DNA of 64,000 nucleotides from an uncultured Clostridia bacterium (lineage in GTDB: Bacteria > Bacillota > Clostridia > Peptostreptococcales > Anaerovoracaceae). The translations under genes were made by a program, and so were the position numbers. A model generated the notes under the pieces. The model was not told the DNA's origin, did no database searches, and saw nothing but the letters and a program-made list of their open reading frames with translations. Within the stretch, counting starts at the first letter, position 1. Each line of letters opens with the position of its first letter. This document shows positions 45,396 through 54,029 of this stretch, in pieces. The DNA is taken from contig CALWPQ010000020.1 in assembly GCA_944383465.1 (NCBI GenBank), forward strand, positions 30,858 to 94,857. Direction: 5' to 3'.

Positions 45396-46047
45396 AAAGA
45401 AAACAATAATACTCGGACTGTGCGTGTGCCTGCTCTGCGCCGGTACTCTTTCCTTAGGCATTGCGTCGAGAAAAGCGGAAGCGGATAAAGCTGCGAGCGT
45501 GGAGTATGTGAATGATGACAATTCGGGAATACTGCCGCACGATGGCGATGTACTCGTAGACAGCCTTAAGCTCAAAAAGATAAGCGGAGACGGAAGCGGT
45601 GCAGAAGCAGATACATCGGGCGCAGGCATCACAGCAGGAGAAAACGCGGGGACGACCAGTGAAACCGTAACCTCGGATGATATATCGGAGCTTGATAATG
45701 CCGATACATATTTCGACGAAGTAAGAGCAACACTCAATATGGATAGAAATCAGATAATCTCGATGCTGACAGATGTGATAGCGGAAGCAGAAAGCGAGAG
45801 TGAAAAGGATAATGCCGCGGCGCAGAAGCTCAAAATCATAGATTATATGGATAAGGAGCAGCTCATAGAAAAGCTGATAGATACTAAAGGGCTGCCAAGC
45901 TGCCTTGTGCTCATAAGCGATAATGCTGTTAATGTTACTGTAAACAAACAGGATTTGACTCAATCGGACGCTGCTAAAATATGCGATATCGTTATGAGAG
46001 AAACCGGAAGGGATGCGGGGCAAATAGTGATTCAAAGTAAATTCTAA
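45385..46047 (+). CDS. spoIIIAH: stage III sporulation protein AH
   Basis: The channel ring protein that meets SpoIIQ in the intermembrane space. About 220 residues with one N-terminal helix (IILGLCVCLLCAGTLSLGI), a Ser/Gly/Glu-rich linker and a C-terminal YscJ-like domain (EVRATLNMDRNQIISMLTDV ... VNVTVNKQDLTQSDAAKICD). ATG 45385 follows GGGGGAG; TTG 45358 and ATG 45370 are less likely. It ends the spoIIIA block. Confidence 0.9.
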   Translation: MNNKKKTIILGLCVCLLCAGTLSLGIASRKAEADKAASVEYVNDDNSGILPHDGDVLVDSLKLKKISGDGSGAEADTSGAGITAGENAGTTSETVTSDDISELDNADTYFDEVRATLNMDRNQIISMLTDVIAEAESESEKDNAAAQKLKIIDYMDKEQLIEKLIDTKGLPSCLVLISDNAVNVTVNKQDLTQSDAAKICDIVMRETGRDAGQIVIQSKF

Positions 46048-46050
46048 GAG

Positions 46051-46079
46051 TTGTTTTTTCGGAAGAGTTGGTGTATAAT
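46051..46079 (+). promoter_or_regulatory. promoter of the Asp23/nusB unit
   Basis: TTGTTT (46051-46056), a 17-bp spacer and TATAAT (46074-46079), 48 bases before the ATG. It separates the vegetative genes that follow from the spoIIIA operon. A second TATAAT lies close by at about 46089. Confidence 0.55.
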
Positions 46080-46127
46080 AACAATTGTATAATATAGATG
46101 AAGTTTTGCAGATAAGAAGGATACGGT

Positions 46128-46457
46128 ATGAAAAGCGAATCGCAGAGCAGGCAAGGCGGCATAAAAATCCCCGACAGCACGATTATTTCCTGCGCAGCGG
46201 GTGCGGCGCTTGAGACGAAGGGTGTTGCGGAGCTTGCGGGCAGCAGAAGAGGCATCAGGTTTGCGCGCAGCGAAGAGGGAATAATAATCGATGTATTTGT
46301 ATCTGTGTATTATGGCAGCAGCATACCGGAAGTATCGTGGAATATGCAAAAAAACATCAAGAATAAGGTCGAGCGTATTTCAGGAGAGAGGGTAGCAGCG
46401 ATCAATGTAAATGTTCAGAGAGTGAAATTTTCTCAGGACGAAGAGGAGGATTTTTAG
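46128..46457 (+). CDS. Asp23/Gls24 family envelope stress protein
   Basis: A 109-residue protein of the Asp23/Gls24 (YqhY) group. It has IKIPDSTIISCAAGAALETKG and IDVFVSVYYGSSIPEVSWNM, then VQRVKF near the end. In Bacillus, YqhY lies next to nusB and near xseAB and ispA, and loss of it disturbs fatty-acid synthesis. The same gene order here supports orthology. The C-terminus is acidic (DEEEDF). Its stop is 1 base before nusB. Confidence 0.9.
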   Translation: MKSESQSRQGGIKIPDSTIISCAAGAALETKGVAELAGSRRGIRFARSEEGIIIDVFVSVYYGSSIPEVSWNMQKNIKNKVERISGERVAAINVNVQRVKFSQDEEEDF

Positions 46458-46458
46458 G

Positions 46459-46848
46459 GTGAATAGAGGAAGCGCACGTGAGCTTTTGATGCAGCTTCTT
46501 TTCCAGATGGAGATGCAGCAGGATTTTTCGGATGAGTTAAAGGACAGTTATCTTGAAAATGTCGCGGGAGTACGAAACCAGCTCGATTATATAAATACGA
46601 TATTTACAAAAGTAACAGATAATTTACAGCTTATAGACGATGTGATAGACAATAACAGCGAAAAATGGAAAGTGACGCGTATGCCGAAGGTTGATAAGGC
46701 GATACTTAGGCTTGCGATTGCTGAAATGCTTTTTGCGGAAGATATACCGTGCGAGGTATCGATAAACGAAGCCGTAAATCTTGCTAAGAAGTTTAGTACT
46801 GATGAAAGCGGAAAGTTTATAAACGGAATTTTGAGCAAAGTAATATGA
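46459..46848 (+). CDS. nusB: transcription antitermination factor NusB
   Basis: A 129-residue all-helical RNA-binding protein that acts with NusE in rRNA transcription. It shows SARELLMQLLFQMEMQQ at the start, and AILRLAIAEMLFAEDIPCEV and INEAVNLAKKFSTDESGKFI near the end, as expected. The start is GTG 46459 with GAGGA 9 bases upstream. It overlaps the next gene by 4 bases. Confidence 0.95.
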   Translation: MNRGSARELLMQLLFQMEMQQDFSDELKDSYLENVAGVRNQLDYINTIFTKVTDNLQLIDDVIDNNSEKWKVTRMPKVDKAILRLAIAEMLFAEDIPCEVSINEAVNLAKKFSTDESGKFINGILSKVI

Positions 46849-47906
46849 AAAACAATGCAGATAAAAACTTTATACTCGGGATCGATACGAGCAACTATAA
46901 GACCTCTGTTGCTGTTGTCGGTTTAGACGGAGAAATAATTTCAGATTTCAGAGAGCTTTTGAGTGTAAAAAAGGGCGAAAGAGGGCTGAGGCAATCCGAC
47001 GCCCTTTTTCAGCATATTGACAGACTGCCTGAGCTTGTTGAAAAGGCTTGCAGCAGAGCGCTTAACGGCGAAAACGGAGGAAAAATTCTCGCGGCAGCTG
47101 TGTCTACAAGGCCGAGGCCGCAGGAAGGATCATATATGCCGGTATTTAAAGCGGGCATTGCGGCGGCAAAAAGCATAGGTGCGGCGCTTGGAATCCCGGT
47201 GTATGAGTTTTCGCATCAGGAGGGTCATATAGAGGCTGCGCTTGCGTGTGCGCAAAAAGCAGCTTGTGACTGCGGCAAAAGGGGGCTGGAAGCGAAGGCT
47301 TTTGGAGATGAGCCGTTTATTGCGTATCACCTTTCCGGCGGTACCTGTGAAATTTTAAAGGTAAGGCGTGTTAAAGAGGGTATCGGTGGTTACGATATAG
47401 AAATAATCGGCGGTAGCCGCGATATATCGTTTGGTCAGGTTATAGACAGGGTTGGCGTTCAGCTTGGAATGGCATTTCCCGCAGGAGCAGAGATGGACAA
47501 ACTCGCGCTTGCAGCAGATTGTGAGACGAGTTTGCTTAAAAAAATAGCCGTTTTGGATTTATACATCAATCTTTCGGGTATAGATACACAGTGCAGACGC
47601 GAAGCCGAAAAAATAGGGGAGGACGAGCATATGCGGGCTATGCTTGCAAGGGAGCTCTTCTCGAAAATTGCGGAAGCCCTTGTAAAGCTCACGAAAAACG
47701 CGGCGGAGACATACGGTATAAGAAAATTTCTCTTTTCCGGCGGCGTCGCAAGCAGTGAATATATAGAAAATTATATAAATAACACTATGAAAATAAAAAA
47801 TAACGGAAATTTGGAAATAATATTTGCGGAACCGAATATGGCGCAGGACAATGCCGTCGGTATCGCGCTACTCGGAGCAAAGGCATATGGCGATGAAACC
47901 CGTTAA
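46845..47906 (+). CDS. Kae1-like (peptidase M22 family) protein
   Basis: A 353-residue ASKHA-fold protein related to TsaD. It starts ILGIDTSNYKTSVAVVGLDG and shows SHQEGHIEAALAC, in which the spaced His pair matches the TsaD metal site, then FSGGVASSEY near 295-304. It differs from true TsaD in the middle region (SVKKGERGLRQSDALFQH) and sits in the nusB-xseA interval, where many Clostridia carry this second copy. It probably is not the enzyme for tRNA t6A. Function unknown. Confidence 0.82.
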   Translation: MKNNADKNFILGIDTSNYKTSVAVVGLDGEIISDFRELLSVKKGERGLRQSDALFQHIDRLPELVEKACSRALNGENGGKILAAAVSTRPRPQEGSYMPVFKAGIAAAKSIGAALGIPVYEFSHQEGHIEAALACAQKAACDCGKRGLEAKAFGDEPFIAYHLSGGTCEILKVRRVKEGIGGYDIEIIGGSRDISFGQVIDRVGVQLGMAFPAGAEMDKLALAADCETSLLKKIAVLDLYINLSGIDTQCRREAEKIGEDEHMRAMLARELFSKIAEALVKLTKNAAETYGIRKFLFSGGVASSEYIENYINNTMKIKNNGNLEIIFAEPNMAQDNAVGIALLGAKAYGDETR

Positions 47907-49041
47907 AGTATCACAATTGAATAACTATATAAAGAGAGTTCTTTCGACCGATCCCATACTCGGGAATATTTCAGTGATAGGTGAGATTTCAAGTATAAAA
48001 TACCACGGCAGCGGGCATGTATATTTTTCTCTTAAAGACGAGAGCGCGAGGATAAACTGTTTTCTTCCTGCGGACACGCTGTCACATATAAGCTATGAGC
48101 TTAGTGACGGAATGGAGATAATCGCTTACGGATATGTGTCGGTGTATGAAATGGGCGGGAGATATTCGCTCAATATACGTGACATAGAAGTGCAGGGTAA
48201 AGGCGATCTTGCAGTTTCCTTTGAAAAGCTCAAAAGGAAGCTCGCAGCCGAGGGCATATTTGATGAGGCGCACAAAAAAGCGATTCCGTTTTTTCCAAAG
48301 CGTGTAGCGGTTGTGACGTCGGAAACGGGTGCGGCCGTACAGGATATATTAAGGATTATAAAAAGCAGGAATAATTATGCGGATGTGCTCGTCTATCCGG
48401 TACTTGTGCAGGGGCCGGAGGCTGCGCCGGAAATATCATCTGCAATAGAAAATATTAACAGGCTTTTTCCCGATGTTGATGTGATGATAGTGGGAAGGGG
48501 AGGAGGCTCTGCTGAAGAGTTATGGGCGTTTAATGAAGAAATTGTCGCCCGCGCTATATATAATTCGCGGATACCAGTAATCTCAGCCGTAGGGCACGAA
48601 ATAGACTTTACGATAGCTGATTTTGCAGCCGATCTGAGAGCGCCTACGCCGACTGCGGCAGCAGCGCTTGCGGTGCCGGATACGTTGGAACTCAAAAGTT
48701 ATATAGAAAAAATTAAAGACGATATGCTGCATGCTTTAAGAAATCATGTGCAGTACAAAGAAAGACTTATGGAGGCCGCAAATCCGGATATGCTCAGACA
48801 CAGTCTTGAAAATAAGATAGATATGAGCGAGCTTAAAGTTGAAAATTTCTATAAGCAGCTCTGCGATCTGAATCCGATGAATATAGCAGCGCGCGGATAC
48901 GCCGCCATCACGGACGAAAACGGTGTGTTAAAAAGCCGCGCGGCGGATTTTAAAAAAGGAGATATATTAAAAGCTGTGTTTATAGACGGCAGCATTACGG
49001 CAGAAGTTCTTGACAGAGGAGGAAGCTCAGATGATAAATGA
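47893..49041 (+). CDS. xseA: exodeoxyribonuclease VII large subunit
   Basis: Catalytic subunit of the single-strand exonuclease, about 382 residues. The N-terminal OB fold reads KVSQLNNYIKRVLSTDPIL and ISSIKYHGSGHVYFSLKDE. The catalytic part shows VVTSETGAAVQDILRI, VDVMIVGRGGGSAEELWAFN and ISAVGHEIDFTIADFAAD. ATG 47893 has AAAGG 9 bases upstream; ATG 47887 is an alternative. It overlaps the Kae1-like gene by 14 bases and xseB by 11. Confidence 0.96.
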   Translation: MKPVKVSQLNNYIKRVLSTDPILGNISVIGEISSIKYHGSGHVYFSLKDESARINCFLPADTLSHISYELSDGMEIIAYGYVSVYEMGGRYSLNIRDIEVQGKGDLAVSFEKLKRKLAAEGIFDEAHKKAIPFFPKRVAVVTSETGAAVQDILRIIKSRNNYADVLVYPVLVQGPEAAPEISSAIENINRLFPDVDVMIVGRGGGSAEELWAFNEEIVARAIYNSRIPVISAVGHEIDFTIADFAADLRAPTPTAAAALAVPDTLELKSYIEKIKDDMLHALRNHVQYKERLMEAANPDMLRHSLENKIDMSELKVENFYKQLCDLNPMNIAARGYAAITDENGVLKSRAADFKKGDILKAVFIDGSITAEVLDRGGSSDDK

Positions 49042-49222
49042 TAATATGACTTTTGAGGAAGCGCTGTCGGCGCTTGAAAAAGCGGCATCTGCTCTCCGAG
49101 GTGATAATATTTCGCTGGAGGAAGCGATGAAGATTTTTGAAGACGGCACAGTTCTTTACAATAAATGCAGGCAAATACTCGATGAAGCAAAGCAAAAAAT
49201 AGAGATATATTCAAAGGAGTGA
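49031..49222 (+). CDS. xseB: exodeoxyribonuclease VII small subunit
   Basis: A 63-residue helical subunit with MTFEEALSALEKAASALRGD and LEEAMKIFEDGTVLYNKCRQ, the family pattern. ATG 49031 is 8 bases behind GAGGAGG; TTG 49010 is less likely. It overlaps xseA, so the subunits are made together, and lies 4 bases before ispA. Confidence 0.94.
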   Translation: MINDNMTFEEALSALEKAASALRGDNISLEEAMKIFEDGTVLYNKCRQILDEAKQKIEIYSKE

Positions 49223-49226
49223 AGTT

Positions 49227-50120
49227 ATGAATAAGGAATTTGACAGATACAAGAGTATAGTAGAAGAGCATCTTCTCGATTTCATACCGGAAATAGATCA
49301 TAAGAGCATAACAATATACGAGTCTATGAAATATAGTCTGACAGCAGGCGGTAAAAGGCTGCGTCCGGTGCTCCTTCTTGCAGCATGTGAATTTGCGGGC
49401 GGCGATATAAATAATGCCATTCCATACGCCTGTGCGATAGAGTATATCCACACATATTCCCTTATTCATGACGATATGCCAGAGATGGATAACGACGATC
49501 TCAGACGCGGCGTGCCGACAAATCACAAGGTATTTGGTGAGGCAATGGCGCTGCTTGCGGGCGACGGTCTGCTTTCGACGGCTTTTGAAGTGATGCACAG
49601 GGACGAGCTTCTCTATCTCGATGAAGATATAAGGCTCAAGAGAAGGATAAGAGCGGCGTACGAGATTTCAAAATATGCAGGCTGCCGCGGTATGGTAGCC
49701 GGTCAGGTAGCAGATATCGAAGCCGAGGGTAAGCAGTGCTCGCGGGAAATGCTCGATTATATTCATATAAATAAGACAGCCGCTCTCATTATGGCGTCAG
49801 TGCGTGCAGGGGCTCAGCTTGGCGGAGCAGATGATAAAATGCTGGAGTCTCTGACGAACTATGCCGAAAATTTGGGCCTCGCGTTCCAGATCGTCGACGA
49901 TATTCTCGATGTTGTCGGAGATGAAGCTACGCTCGGAAAGAAAACAGGAGTGGACCTTGAAAACAATAAATCGACATATCCTGCGCTTTACGGACTGGAA
50001 GCGTCACAGGCACGGCTTGAAGAACTTACGCAGAATGCAGTAGACGCACTTGCTGATTATTATGACAACGCTGAATTTTTCACACAGCTTGTAAAAGATC
50101 TGGCGGTACGCGTAAAATAG
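49227..50120 (+). CDS. ispA: polyprenyl (farnesyl) diphosphate synthase
   Basis: Condenses isopentenyl diphosphate with allylic partners. The 297-residue protein has GGKRLRPVLLLAACEFAGG, the first aspartate-rich motif LIHDDMPEMDNDDLRRG near residues 83-99 and the second QIVDDILDVVGD near residues 223-234. Pattern and length fit the farnesyl/geranyl synthase group. It is followed after 15 bases by dxs, so chain synthesis and precursor supply are in one operon. Confidence 0.94.
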   Translation: MNKEFDRYKSIVEEHLLDFIPEIDHKSITIYESMKYSLTAGGKRLRPVLLLAACEFAGGDINNAIPYACAIEYIHTYSLIHDDMPEMDNDDLRRGVPTNHKVFGEAMALLAGDGLLSTAFEVMHRDELLYLDEDIRLKRRIRAAYEISKYAGCRGMVAGQVADIEAEGKQCSREMLDYIHINKTAALIMASVRAGAQLGGADDKMLESLTNYAENLGLAFQIVDDILDVVGDEATLGKKTGVDLENNKSTYPALYGLEASQARLEELTQNAVDALADYYDNAEFFTQLVKDLAVRVK

Positions 50121-50135
50121 AGAGGCTTTTAAATT

Positions 50136-51995
50136 ATGAGTAAAATGATAGATAAGGAGCTTACGCCTGATAAAATCAAGGCAATGTCTTTAAGTGACCT
50201 TGAGCTTCTTTCGTATGAAATAAGAGATTTTTTGATAGAAAATATAGCGAAAACGGGCGGGCACCTCGCCTCAAACCTTGGAGTAGTAGAACTCACAATC
50301 GCGCTGCACAAAGTGTTTGATCTGCCGCGCGATAAGCTCATCTGGGATGTCGGACATCAGGCTTATGTACATAAGATACTTACTGGCAGAGCGCAAATGT
50401 TCGGCGGGCTCAGGCAGACAGGCGGCATTTCCGGTTTCCCGAAAAGAGACGAAAGTGAATACGATTTCTATGACAGCGGTCACAGCAGCAGCTCGATATC
50501 GGCAGCTTACGGAATGGCATCGGCAAGGGATCTTGAGGGCGATTCTTATGAGGTAGTAGCTGTCATAGGGGATGGTGCGCTTACCGGCGGAATGGCGTAT
50601 GAAGCGCTGAATAACGCGGGTGCGTCAAATTCTAAAATGATTGTCGTACTTAACGATAATCAGATGTCAATATCGCAGAACACGGGAGGTATAACAAAGC
50701 ACCTTTCAAAACTTCGCACATCAAAGGGATATTTGAATTTTAAAAAGCATTTGAAAACTACGCTTAAGAATATACCTAATGTTGGCGAAAGCATATATAG
50801 GGGCGCTGAAAGTCTGAGAGATTCGCTGAAATATGCTTTGGTGGACGGCGGAGCTATTTTTGAAGAACTTGGTTTTACATATTTGGGACCGATAAATGGA
50901 AACAATCTGGAAGAGACGATAGAAGCGCTCACTATGGCAAAGCGTGCGGAGGGACCGGTGCTTGTTCATGTGACGACAGTCAAAGGCAAAGGATATAAAA
51001 ATGCGGAAACGCATCCCAATATATTTCATGGTGTGGGGCCATTCGATCAAAGCACAGGAAAACCTTTTGCTTTCCAGGAGAAGACATTTGCGCAGGTTTT
51101 CGGCGATAAAATGTGCTGTATAGCGGATGAAAATGAAAAAGTGGTTGCAATTTCCGCAGCGATGATAGATGGAACGGGGCTTGATAAGTTTGCAAGAAGA
51201 TTTCCGACACGGATGTTTGATGTGGGTATTGCGGAAGAGCACGCAGTGGCGTTTGCAGCGGGACTTGCACTTTCGGGGTACAGACCTGTCGTTGCTATAT
51301 ATTCGACGTTTTTGCAGCGCGCTTATGATCAAGTAATGATAGATATCTGCATGCAGAAGCTGCCTGTCATATTTGCCGTGGACAGAGCGGGAAATGTAGG
51401 AAATGACGGTGAAACGCATCACGGAATGTTCGATATTTCCTATCTCTCGGCGATGCCGGGAATGACGGTGCTCGCGCCGGCAGACGGCGCGGAGCTTGCG
51501 CAGATGCTCGATTACGCGCTGACGCTTGAAGGTCCCTGTGCCATAAGATATCCGCGGGGAAATGCGGGAAATATCGCGTCGGGCGGCTGGTTTACGGGCA
51601 GGAGCCGTATAGTAAAGCAAGGAAAAGATTGCGAAATATGGGCGGTAGGCAATATGAGAGAAAGAGCGCTTGCGGCTGCGGAAATCCTCGAAAAAAAAGG
51701 ATACAGGATTGGTGTTGTGAGTGTGAGTGTCATAAAGCCGCTTGATACAGATACGATAGAAGGAATTGCCGATAGAACAAAAAAGGCTGTGACGATAGAG
51801 GATGGCGCGTTAAGAGGAGGATTCGGAGAAATGCTTGCCGCGTACTTTGCGGATAAGAGCGAAAGACCTGAAGTGCTTGCGCTCGGCTGGCCGGATAAAT
51901 TCGTGGAACACGGAAATACGGAGGACTTATACGAAAGATACGGTTTCTCTGCGGAGAGTATTGCGGAAAGGATACGTGAATTTATTGAAAGATAA
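50136..51995 (+). CDS. dxs: 1-deoxy-D-xylulose-5-phosphate synthase
   Basis: First enzyme of the MEP isoprenoid pathway, joining pyruvate and glyceraldehyde 3-phosphate with thiamine diphosphate. The 619-residue protein shows HLASNLGVVELTIALHKVFD, WDVGHQAYVHKILTGR, VIGDGALTGGMAYEALNNAG (thiamine-binding) and FDVGIAEEHAVAFAAGLA with the catalytic Glu. It lies between ispA and tlyA and overlaps tlyA by 20 bases. Confidence 0.97.
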   Translation: MSKMIDKELTPDKIKAMSLSDLELLSYEIRDFLIENIAKTGGHLASNLGVVELTIALHKVFDLPRDKLIWDVGHQAYVHKILTGRAQMFGGLRQTGGISGFPKRDESEYDFYDSGHSSSSISAAYGMASARDLEGDSYEVVAVIGDGALTGGMAYEALNNAGASNSKMIVVLNDNQMSISQNTGGITKHLSKLRTSKGYLNFKKHLKTTLKNIPNVGESIYRGAESLRDSLKYALVDGGAIFEELGFTYLGPINGNNLEETIEALTMAKRAEGPVLVHVTTVKGKGYKNAETHPNIFHGVGPFDQSTGKPFAFQEKTFAQVFGDKMCCIADENEKVVAISAAMIDGTGLDKFARRFPTRMFDVGIAEEHAVAFAAGLALSGYRPVVAIYSTFLQRAYDQVMIDICMQKLPVIFAVDRAGNVGNDGETHHGMFDISYLSAMPGMTVLAPADGAELAQMLDYALTLEGPCAIRYPRGNAGNIASGGWFTGRSRIVKQGKDCEIWAVGNMRERALAAAEILEKKGYRIGVVSVSVIKPLDTDTIEGIADRTKKAVTIEDGALRGGFGEMLAAYFADKSERPEVLALGWPDKFVEHGNTEDLYERYGFSAESIAERIREFIER

Positions 51996-52809
51996 AGACA
52001 GACTCGATATAATACTTACAGAAAGAGGCTTTTTCACGTCGCGTGAAAAGGCGAAAGCCGCTGTAATGGCGGGTGTTGTATTCGTTGACGGCCAGAAAGT
52101 GGATAAGGCGGGTACGCCTGTTTTCAATGATGCGGATATATATATAAAAGAAAATATATGCCCGTATGTATCGAGAGGCGGGCTTAAGCTTGAAAAGGCG
52201 CTTAATGAGTTTGAAATAGAGCTTGACGGCTCTGTATGCACGGATATCGGAGCTTCAACCGGTGGGTTTACGGACTGTATGCTTACGCGCGGAGCAAAAA
52301 AGGTATTCGCTATAGATGTGGGCTATGGACAGCTCGATTACAAGCTGAGAATAGATCCGCGTGTCGTCAATATGGAAAAGACGAATATAAGATATCTTGA
52401 TACGGCTGTTATAGATGACGAGGTGAGTTTTATTTCCATAGATGTGAGCTTTATATCGCTGAAGCTCGTATTTCCTGTAGCGGCCGAGATCCTAAAGCCC
52501 GGAGGCAGCATAGTGTGTCTCGTGAAGCCGCAGTTTGAAGCCGGGCGCGAGCAGGTGGGAAAGAACGGCATTGTGCGCGACAAAGATGTGCACGAGGAAG
52601 TGCTCGTTAAGGTCGCAGGCTACGGACGTGCAAACGGACTTTCTGTGCGCGGCATTACCTTTTCTCCGATAACGGGAGCAAAAGGCAACATAGAGTACCT
52701 TATGCATCTCATAAAAGAAGATGATGAAGATAATAAGGAAATGACGGAGGAAACTATAAAAAAAATAGTCAGATTGTCGCACGAAACGCTTGAAGCAAAA
52801 GCAAATTGA
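51976..52809 (+). CDS. tlyA: TlyA family rRNA methyltransferase
   Basis: About 277 residues. The N-terminal S4 RNA-binding domain reads DRLDIILTERGFFTSREKAK. It is followed by a Rossmann methyltransferase with SAM motif TDIGASTGGFTDCMLTRGAK and the catalytic CLVKPQFEAGREQVGKNGIV. Homologues methylate 2'-O positions of rRNA; some have been named haemolysins. GTG 51976 behind GGAAAGGA is the likely start, overlapping dxs; TTG 51985 is possible. In many Gram-positives nadK, argR and recN follow, but here an aminotransferase does. Confidence 0.92.
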   Translation: MNLLKDKDRLDIILTERGFFTSREKAKAAVMAGVVFVDGQKVDKAGTPVFNDADIYIKENICPYVSRGGLKLEKALNEFEIELDGSVCTDIGASTGGFTDCMLTRGAKKVFAIDVGYGQLDYKLRIDPRVVNMEKTNIRYLDTAVIDDEVSFISIDVSFISLKLVFPVAAEILKPGGSIVCLVKPQFEAGREQVGKNGIVRDKDVHEEVLVKVAGYGRANGLSVRGITFSPITGAKGNIEYLMHLIKEDDEDNKEMTEETIKKIVRLSHETLEAKAN

Positions 52810-52828
52810 AACAAGGAGGTAAGAAATT

Positions 52829-54028
52829 ATGAAATTATCAAAGAATGTAACGGCAATGCAGTTTTCGCCTATAAGAAGGTTTAACGGGTACGCCGCGGAC
52901 GCCAAGAAGGCGGGGAAAAAAGTATATCACCTCAACATCGGACAGCCTGACATCGTAACTCCCCCTGAGTTTATGGAAGCAGTGAGAAACTTTGATGAAA
53001 ATGTGCTCGAGTACGCGGAATCGGGAGGAGATACGCGGCTTGTAAATTCAGTTATCGGTTATTTTTCACGCCTCGGAGTTACACTTGCGCCGGAGGATAT
53101 CCTCGTTACAAACGGAGGGTCTGAGGCTTTGCAGATGATATTTACAAGTATACTTGACAAGGACGATGAAGTAATGATGGCAGAGCCGTTCTATACGAAT
53201 TATCATGCATTTATATCGGCTGCGAGCGGTAAAATTGCGCCGATTACGACTAGTCCGGAGGACGGATATTTCTATGCTGACTCTGCAAAACTTGAAGCCG
53301 CATACAACGAAAGATGCAAGGCGATAGCTATCGTCAATCCGGGTAATCCTACGGGCTGTATACTTTCAAAAGAAGATATGAAAGTCATCTGTGACTTTGC
53401 AATAAAACATGACCTCTGGATTGTGGCTGACGAGGTTTACAGGGAATTTGTATATGACGGTAAGGAAATGAGCACATTTGCAAGCTTTGATGAGATTGCT
53501 GACAGGCTTGTGATTGCGGATTCTGTTTCCAAGAGATTTTCGGCGTGCGGTGCGCGCGTAGGCTTTGCAATTACGAAGAACAAGGAATTGCAGGACGGAC
53601 TTATGAAGATCGCTCAGGGTCGTCTCTGCTGTCCAACTCTTGAAATGATGGGCGCCGCTTCACTTTATGAACTTCCGGGCGAGTATTTCAACGCTACGAG
53701 AAAGGAATATGAAGAGAGACGCGACTGTGTATATGACGGACTTATGAAGATTCCGGGTATCGTGTGTCAGAAGCCGGGCGGTGCTTTCTATATTATGGCA
53801 AAGCTTCCGGTTGAGAGTGCGGAAGATTTTCTTATGTGGCTTTTAACGGAATTTGATGATAACGGCGAAACGGTGATGTATGCGCCGGCGGAGGGTTTCT
53901 ATGCTACGCCTGGACTTGGAAAAAATGAAATTCGTATAGCTTACATACTCAATCAGAAAGATCTTGCAAGGGCCGTTGAGCTTATCAGAATAGGTATTGA
54001 AAAATACAAGGCAGAGGGACATAAATAA
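52829..54028 (+). CDS. PLP-dependent aminotransferase (AspC/AspB fold type I)
   Basis: A 399-residue class I/II aminotransferase. It shows YHLNIGQPDIVTPPEFMEAV, VTNGGSEALQMIFTSI, IVNPGNPTGCILSKEDMKVI and the PLP-lysine region ADSVSKRFSACGARVGF. Substrate cannot be read from sequence; aspartate, aromatic or valine transamination are all plausible. AAGGAGG precedes the ATG. Its stop codon is separated from mutS by one base. Confidence 0.93.
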   Translation: MKLSKNVTAMQFSPIRRFNGYAADAKKAGKKVYHLNIGQPDIVTPPEFMEAVRNFDENVLEYAESGGDTRLVNSVIGYFSRLGVTLAPEDILVTNGGSEALQMIFTSILDKDDEVMMAEPFYTNYHAFISAASGKIAPITTSPEDGYFYADSAKLEAAYNERCKAIAIVNPGNPTGCILSKEDMKVICDFAIKHDLWIVADEVYREFVYDGKEMSTFASFDEIADRLVIADSVSKRFSACGARVGFAITKNKELQDGLMKIAQGRLCCPTLEMMGAASLYELPGEYFNATRKEYEERRDCVYDGLMKIPGIVCQKPGGAFYIMAKLPVESAEDFLMWLLTEFDDNGETVMYAPAEGFYATPGLGKNEIRIAYILNQKDLARAVELIRIGIEKYKAEGHK

Positions 54029-54029
54029 T

